Shown piece after piece: positions 57,701 to 64,000 of a DNA stretch of 64,000 nucleotides. The notes below the pieces were generated by a model. That model did not search any database. It worked only from the letters and a program-made list of their open reading frames with translations, and was not told the origin of the DNA. Positions within the stretch are counted from its first letter, which is position 1; every line of letters begins with the position of its first letter. This stretch comes from a virus. Location of the stretch: the IMG/VR virus record IMGVR_UViG_3300032180_000001, positions 120,981 through 184,980 of that record; one strand, 5' to 3'. Both the position numbers and the translations under genes were made by a program.

Positions 57701-60700
57701 GATCATCTCGACGCCACTCAACCAAATTTTCTCTCGCCGTAGCCGTATATACATACTCCACGCCGATAGCCTCCGCGTACTCTTGCCTGATTCCCTCTGG
57801 TATAGCACCACGATCCGGTACTACGCGACCTGTCCTAACCCCCCATTCCCGAATAACACGAGCCGGATGAGCTGCTACGAAATCACTTCGCTGACGACAC
57901 CACTCCCGATGCTGTTCTTCCTTGAGCCTCTGCTCTGAACGTCGTACCTCTCGTGCCGTCTGCTGTGCTGTTTCATATTCGATTCGCTGCGCTTCCCTAG
58001 CTGCACGATCCTCCGCTACGCGCGCCTGCTGACGACGATGACCTGCCACATAAGAACTAAGCATCCCGATAGCAAACTCGCGAAGCCGATCCTGATTCAT
58101 TCCTCTCGCCACAGTAGCAGCAATGACTTCCGGGTCATCATCCTGACGCTCATCAGCTAGCTGAAGTGCCTGCGTGATCCAGGCGGAATACGTGTCCTCA
58201 GGCATTACGGTGCATCCATCCCACGAAAATCCTCGCTGACGTGCTTGCCTGCTGTCACTCTTCCCAGCCTCCCTCGCACGGGCAGTCATCGACGTTGCAG
58301 TGCCCCCAGCCGTGCTCCTCAGAGTCATGCTCGCAGGTGCAGTCGCTGAAGCTCGCCGAGTACTCCCACTCGCCGCCTTCGTCATCATCCGGGTCGATCA
58401 CCGTCACCCTCCCCTGTAGGGCGTTACAATACTCCGATGCTACGGCGAGCGATACAGGCGGTACCCGAATGACAACCGTGAAATTTTCGAACTACAGTAA
58501 TGCAAGTATCGAACAGTAGCAGCAGTGTCACTCATCCACGTCAGAGGTGAAGACTGGCCCAGCCTGCCACCCGATCTGGCTTACTACCTGGGCTGGTATT
58601 TTTGGTCACCCTGGGTGCTCGACAACGCCCCGCACGACGACCGGCTGTTCCGCGGGTACGCCGAAATGATGACCAACATCGCCTGGTGGCTCGTCGCGTA
58701 CCATCGCCTGCCCGCGGACGTCGCCGTTGCCTGGCTCCCGTGGTATCACCGGCTGGGGCTCGCTGCCGCTGCGGCCATGCCACCCGCCCCCGTGGCTGCC
58801 GCAGTAACCAGTCCGGGCGGAGAGCCTAGCCCAAGACAACCAGCTAAGCCCGTCCGCCCGATAAGCCCCGCCAGTGCCGAAGGACGACGAGGAGCAATAG
58901 GCACACTCTACCGCATGAAAGGCCCGTGGTTCTACGCCGCCTACCGAGGGCTGTGCTCCAGGTGCGGATCTCCCATCGAGCCTGGCGAGAAGATCCGGGC
59001 GGACGGTGACGGCGGGTGGGAGTGCCGAGAATGTGACGAGCAGTAACCTGCCTTACTACCAGGCGCGCAGAACATCGAGGTTGCGGAAGACCGGCGGAGT
59101 TCCGGACAGCTGCTGGTACCGCTCGGCCGCAGCCTGAGTCTCGGGCAGGGCAGAGTTCTCCATCGCGGACTCGTAGGAGTCGAAGACCACCGCCATGCGG
59201 TAGAGCTGAGAATCGGAGCGATCGCGGGTCACCGTTATCGATCGTGCCGTGCGTTTTCCCTCGGTGGCAGCCCACCAGTCATCGTTAATCGTGTACGCCG
59301 CGCTGATGTCAGACGTACGAAATTCGATAACCTGAACGAATGTCATGATCCTGCTCCTGTCAGTTCGCCACCCTGGGGCGAGCATCTCCTACATACTGAC
59401 CGGGCTGAGCGCCTAGCTCGAACAGATCGAAACACGGAAAATCCTCTGAGATACCGCCTGAAAGATCGAGGCGAGACTTGCCGCCTCCCGATTCTGGTAC
59501 GTACTGCACGACCGTAACGCGCACTTCCGCCGACGGCAGCATCTCGAGGCCTACCACCACCATCGTACCGCCTGCTGACCCGAAGTAAGAAGAGGCTAGC
59601 TCTCCGTGTATGAGGTTAATTCTATCGCCGAGCCGAAGCTCATGCGCGTGCTTGATCATAATTCTCCCTGATAACCCGAACCACTACCGATCCGGTCTCA
59701 GTATCAGAGGATACACTCACGGCACCAGGGCTTCCAGCAGCTCGTCGAGGAAGCCGGGCGGATCTTCGTAGTGCCGATTCCCGATGCAGCGCCCGCACAT
59801 GAACACGCCCTCCGCAACAGCGGCCGGCTCGTAGTCCCGATCCCTGCCTGGCCAGGAGGTCAGCTCGCTCCCGCAGCACGGACAGCGGCCTTCCCGCCAG
59901 TACCGTCGACAGTACTCGAGATCACTCATTGTGCTAGAACCTCCAAGATCTGCTTTCCGAGATAAAACGTATAAGCCGGAGGAATTGCCTGCGCTATTTC
60001 CTTCGCATCCATCCAGTCGATTCCCATGGCTACCCGGTGAAGATTTACCTGCTCGATACCGTCCAAGTGATCACCATTCCCCGTGCCATACACCCCGATA
60101 GTCCCGGTCATCTTATCACTACCAGGTCCGTACTTCACCTGATAATATGGACGGTGCCTATCCTGCCATTGATGATTACATGCGACGCCTCGCAACGGCA
60201 AGCTCGACTCGAAAAGCCGATGACGACGAACGCGAAGCGCGAATGACGACCCGCAAAGCTGAACTGGATTTAGCAACGGAGCACCCGGAACATTTTCGAT
60301 AATATAGGGAAGACCAATTGATTGCACCATCTCACGAAACGGAACTACTAGATCTGGATAATCATCACGACCGGAATAAATGCCTTTCTTTTTCTGATGT
60401 GTAACTTTCACCAGCTCCGTCATTGCTGAATAATGCTGACATGGCGGACTGCCGACTACTACATCAAAATCCTGTGCGATAGCACTCAGCTCACCTGCCG
60501 TCAGTTTCGTAAAATCAGCCTTCCAGAACTCAAATGGATAGTGTGGTTGCGGGTCAATGTCCATCCCGGTCACCTCAAACCCAGCCATATGGTAACCCAT
60601 TGAAGCCCCGCCAGCCTTACAGCAGATGTCCAGGAGCTTCTTCGCACTACTCCTAGCACCTGTCGCGCTCGACGACATTTTCGGCACTGACTCCGAAAAT

Positions 60701-63700
60701 CCACGCTCACGCTGAGCACACCCGCACGAACGGGTATGCCCGGTCCTGAGATGCTCTACTGACACAGCAACCTCGTTGCCGCACTTGCAACGACATATAG
60801 CCATCCAGCGGGTCGTGCGTACCTCACGAATCACCGTAAGCCTGCCGAACCGGTTACCCGGGTATACCTGATACTCTCGCGGACGCGCCATCTAGCCATT
60901 ATGCCCGAACGCCCGGGGTTATGCCCCTACGAGGACTTGCTCATCCCGAAGCCTTCCGATCTGAGAGCGCGGTGTTATGCGCGTTCACGGCTGCCTGGGC
61001 TAGCTCTCTGGTGTCCATGACACCGATCAGCTCGTCATCATCCGAGGGCAGCTTCGCAACCATGGCGTAGATCGTCCGCCCCACCTTCCGGCCTGTCCTC
61101 CACAGAGCTTCTACGACCGCGAGCCGCACCTCACTAGATTCTAGATCTGCGACCTCCCCCGAGTGACCTTCACCTGAGCCAGGCGCCGGGTTGATGACAC
61201 CGCCCTCGTCACCAGGAGGGGCGACCGGCGGCCCGCCGATTTCCTCCCCCATCGGGGACTTGCTCTCCGGGCGTTCGTCACTAGCCACTTGTTCCTCCTC
61301 GACGGATCGAGATTATACTCGCAGGCATACCGCGTCAGTGCCCTTCGCGGGTACGCCCCGGACCTGGCTTCAAATGGCAGGGTAAAGGCTAGCGCCTAGC
61401 GGGCGCCGGGGTGGCGCGGTCCCTCGGTCCCGTAGTCCCAGGGCAGAACTCAGCCGGGTCATCACTGGGTGACGGATAGGGAGGCCGCTCCTGCGCCAGT
61501 CGGTCAGCCTGCTCGGTCGTCAGTCGCATCGCTCATCCTCACCTGTCTCTCTTACGCGATCCCGCGGCTAAACGGCAGCCGTCAGCAGCACAAGCAAGTC
61601 CAGGTCTTCCGGGCTCGTGTTCTTCACGTACACCGGATCCCCGTCCGTCACGAACTGGAACGGCGGGCGGGGATCCGGCCACGACTGGGGAATGCGAATC
61701 GACAGTGATGTGCCTTCCGCGTCCTGGGCAAGCTGCAGCGAACCCTTGTGCGACGCATCCGAACTCAGGGTGACGGTGCGCCTACGCGGCATATCGAAGC
61801 CAAGGGCCGTGAACACCTCAACGACAGTCCCGGCCGGTACGGACACGGTAACCGCATGAATCATGACTGCTCCTTGTTTTCGGCCCAAGCTCTGTAACCA
61901 TCGCGGCTATCACCGTAGCGCTTTTCCTGCCGAACATCGGACTCTGGTTCCCGGGCAGCCTTCCGAACGAGCCTGATCTCGACCCCGGACCCGGTGCCCT
62001 TGCGGCTGAGGAGCTTCCCGAACTGATCTCGCTCACCGGTGGAATGACTCCGATCGACGCCGGTGATCTCCCAGCGCAGATCTTCTTCGAAGTCCGGCAG
62101 CTCCTGATCGTCTGGCCAGAAGCGAGCCACAACGCGCAGCAGCTCGTCATCGGTGAGGGTAACGCGGATGGTTTCGGCGCGTGAAACTTCTACCATCTCT
62201 GGCTCCCTGTCTGGGCTCGCGGCCTGTCTGACCGCTTTCTGCCTCTACGAGTATCACTCCTCGACGCCTCGCGCAACCCGTCCCGCGCCAGCTGCTATCC
62301 CTTACTTATGGAGGGCCACAACGATAATAACGCTGACAATGGCAATGATAACCGAAATAGCGGCGATCGCCTGGCTGAGTCGCGCCTGTCCGCCTGCCTG
62401 CTGCGATGCTGTCGCGAATTGGCTGTACGTCGACGCGTCAAAAGGGGTACCGGTCACCGATGCGACCCCGCTCTGAGTTCCCTCACCGCGGTCAACACGC
62501 TCCTTCAACTCGGTAATCCGGGCATCCAGCGCTTTCTCCAGGGTAGAAATAATCGTGCCGATCTGGTCTATCTGCTTCGCGAACGAGGTCTCTGATTTAA
62601 CGGCTGCTGCTGCGGACGCCTCACCCTGCGCATTGACTAGCTCCTTAGCGGCCTGCAGCGCCGCGTCGAGGGCCTCTTTCGCGGCCTTGCTCGCCTGATC
62701 CGTCCGGATGTCCCGCTCGGAAAACTGCTGTGAGATCGAACTGAACCGCTCCTCGTGCAGCTCGCGCAGTGACGCGATCGCGGTCGTCATCTCGGTCGGA
62801 ACATTTCGAAGGTCGGAGGCAAGAAGAACGGTGGCCCGGTCGATGGCATCCAGCCGGGTTTCAATGATCTCCCGAAGGCTTCTAATCTCCTGAGTGCGCT
62901 CCAGCCGCGCCGCCGAGATCCGCTCAGCGAGAAGCGTAGCCTGGGCATCCAGCGCCCGGTTGAACTGGGCCGTCGCCCGCTCGATAGCGATATCAGTCAA
63001 GCGTGACGGGTCGGGTCTCGGAATGTTCCAACCTCCGGACGGTGCGTCCCCAGACTGCTCGGTCACGCCAGGCTCCCTTCGCTCACGACGGCTGCGGCCT
63101 TACCCTGCCAGTCTAGCCGCACCGATTCAAGGGGTGCCCTCGACGGCCGTCATCTGCTCGCCAACCCAGCGCGTGTACGCCGGCGGAATCGCTTCGCACA
63201 CCTCCCGGATTCCTTCCTTGATGCGCGCGACAGGGGCATCTTCCGGAACCGCCATCCACGGCGTGCCCATCACCTCGCAAGCCTTCCGCTGCCAAGCGCG
63301 AGAATGCTTCCCGCCATGAATCGACATCAGTGGCGCGGCTCCCGTCGGCAAGTACCCGTTCCTCGTGCAACGCAGGGAGTGCGGCGGGTGCACGGGCTGC
63401 CGCAGATCGAAGTTCCCGGCTTCAAACAGCCGGTGTCGCTCGACGAGCAGATCTTCGAACATATAACCGCACAGCATGACGGGGTCGCGAAGCGGGGCGC
63501 CGGGCACGTTCTCGATCACGTACGGCATCTGATACCCGGAAAGCAACTCCCGAATCGGCTCGATCAGCATCGGGTAGTCATGGTGATTGTAGGCGTTGAG
63601 AGGCGAGTATCCCTGACACGGCGGACTCGCGTGAACAGCGGAAAATCCGGCCATGAACTTCACGTCCGCCAGCAGATCAAGAGCATCCGCCTGAATGAAC

Positions 63701-64000
63701 CGCTCCGGATTGAGGTAGTGCGGCTGCGGCTCGATATCCACGCCCCACACCTCGAAGCCCGCCTGCTCGTAGCCGCGGCAAGAGCCGCCCGCGCAGCAGC
63801 ACAGGTTGAGCAGCCTCGGCCTTGTCATGCGCCCATTTAGCACCACCAACCCATAGCGCGCAAGTCTGTCTCTACGAGTATCACCCTCCGAAGTCTTGCG
63901 CAACCCGTCCCGCAGTGGCGCATTCCCGTGAAATCGCGACGCTTCTCGACGAAGACCGGTTTCTTGCCCGAATCTGGGCAAGAATCGGCCTCAAAATCCG

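Overview
This window is part of a tailed double-stranded DNA phage genome (HK97-type capsid, probably a siphovirus) that infects an actinobacterium. The evidence for the host is the fairly high GC content, frequent GTG and TTG starts, dense ATGA/GTGA stop-start overlaps, leaderless TANNNT promoters, many small zinc-ribbon proteins of kinds common in actinophages, and two lipoproteins plus a secreted protein of actinobacterial style. No integrase, repressor, polymerase or lysis gene is recognisable here. Nearly all genes lie on the minus strand, so the genetic order runs from high to low coordinates.

Layout. (1) 63.8-53 kb: early/accessory region of small genes, with two DNA cytosine methyltransferases and a membrane-anchored coiled-coil protein. 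(2) 52.2-49.4 kb: a Ro60 (TROVE/vWA) RNA-binding protein gene preceded by an array of six repeated structured RNA elements, several embedded in tRNA-like D and T arms. I read this as a phage Ro60/Y-RNA system, the most interesting part of the window. (3) 48.9-43.4 kb: exported proteins, membrane proteins and small coupled ORFs. (4) 43.3-41.6 kb: a plus-strand island with a third cytosine methyltransferase and a cupin-like protein. (5) 41.5-31.3 kb: packaging and head module, with a probable small terminase, five small proteins sharing a VPDVFLPDG module with the large terminase, the large terminase, portal (with intein and an apparent frameshift), prohead protease and major capsid protein. Three HNH endonuclease genes are inserted between these genes. 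(6) 30.4-24.6 kb: small structural-type proteins, a sugar epimerase and an aldo/keto reductase. (7) 24.4-18.3 kb: four glycosyltransferase-like genes plus a further glycan-type protein, a methyltransferase and a PLD-like protein, tightly coupled. (8) 18.1-0.9 kb: an intein-split methyltransferase, two pectate-lyase-fold fibre proteins, glycine-rich adhesins, and two giant repeat proteins with a duplicated lectin-like domain. (9) 0.9-0 kb: a head-tail connector that continues past the left edge.

The head-tail connector normally follows the capsid gene closely. Here about 30 kb of fibre, repeat and glycan genes separate them, which suggests a large surface-decoration cargo. Mobile elements are abundant: three inteins, at least four HNH-type genes and an endonuclease VII remnant. 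Several mobile genes carry their own -10 box exactly 6 nt before the start codon, so they are probably expressed as leaderless mRNAs independently of the surrounding operon.

All functional calls are made from sequence motifs by eye. No database search or folding program was run.
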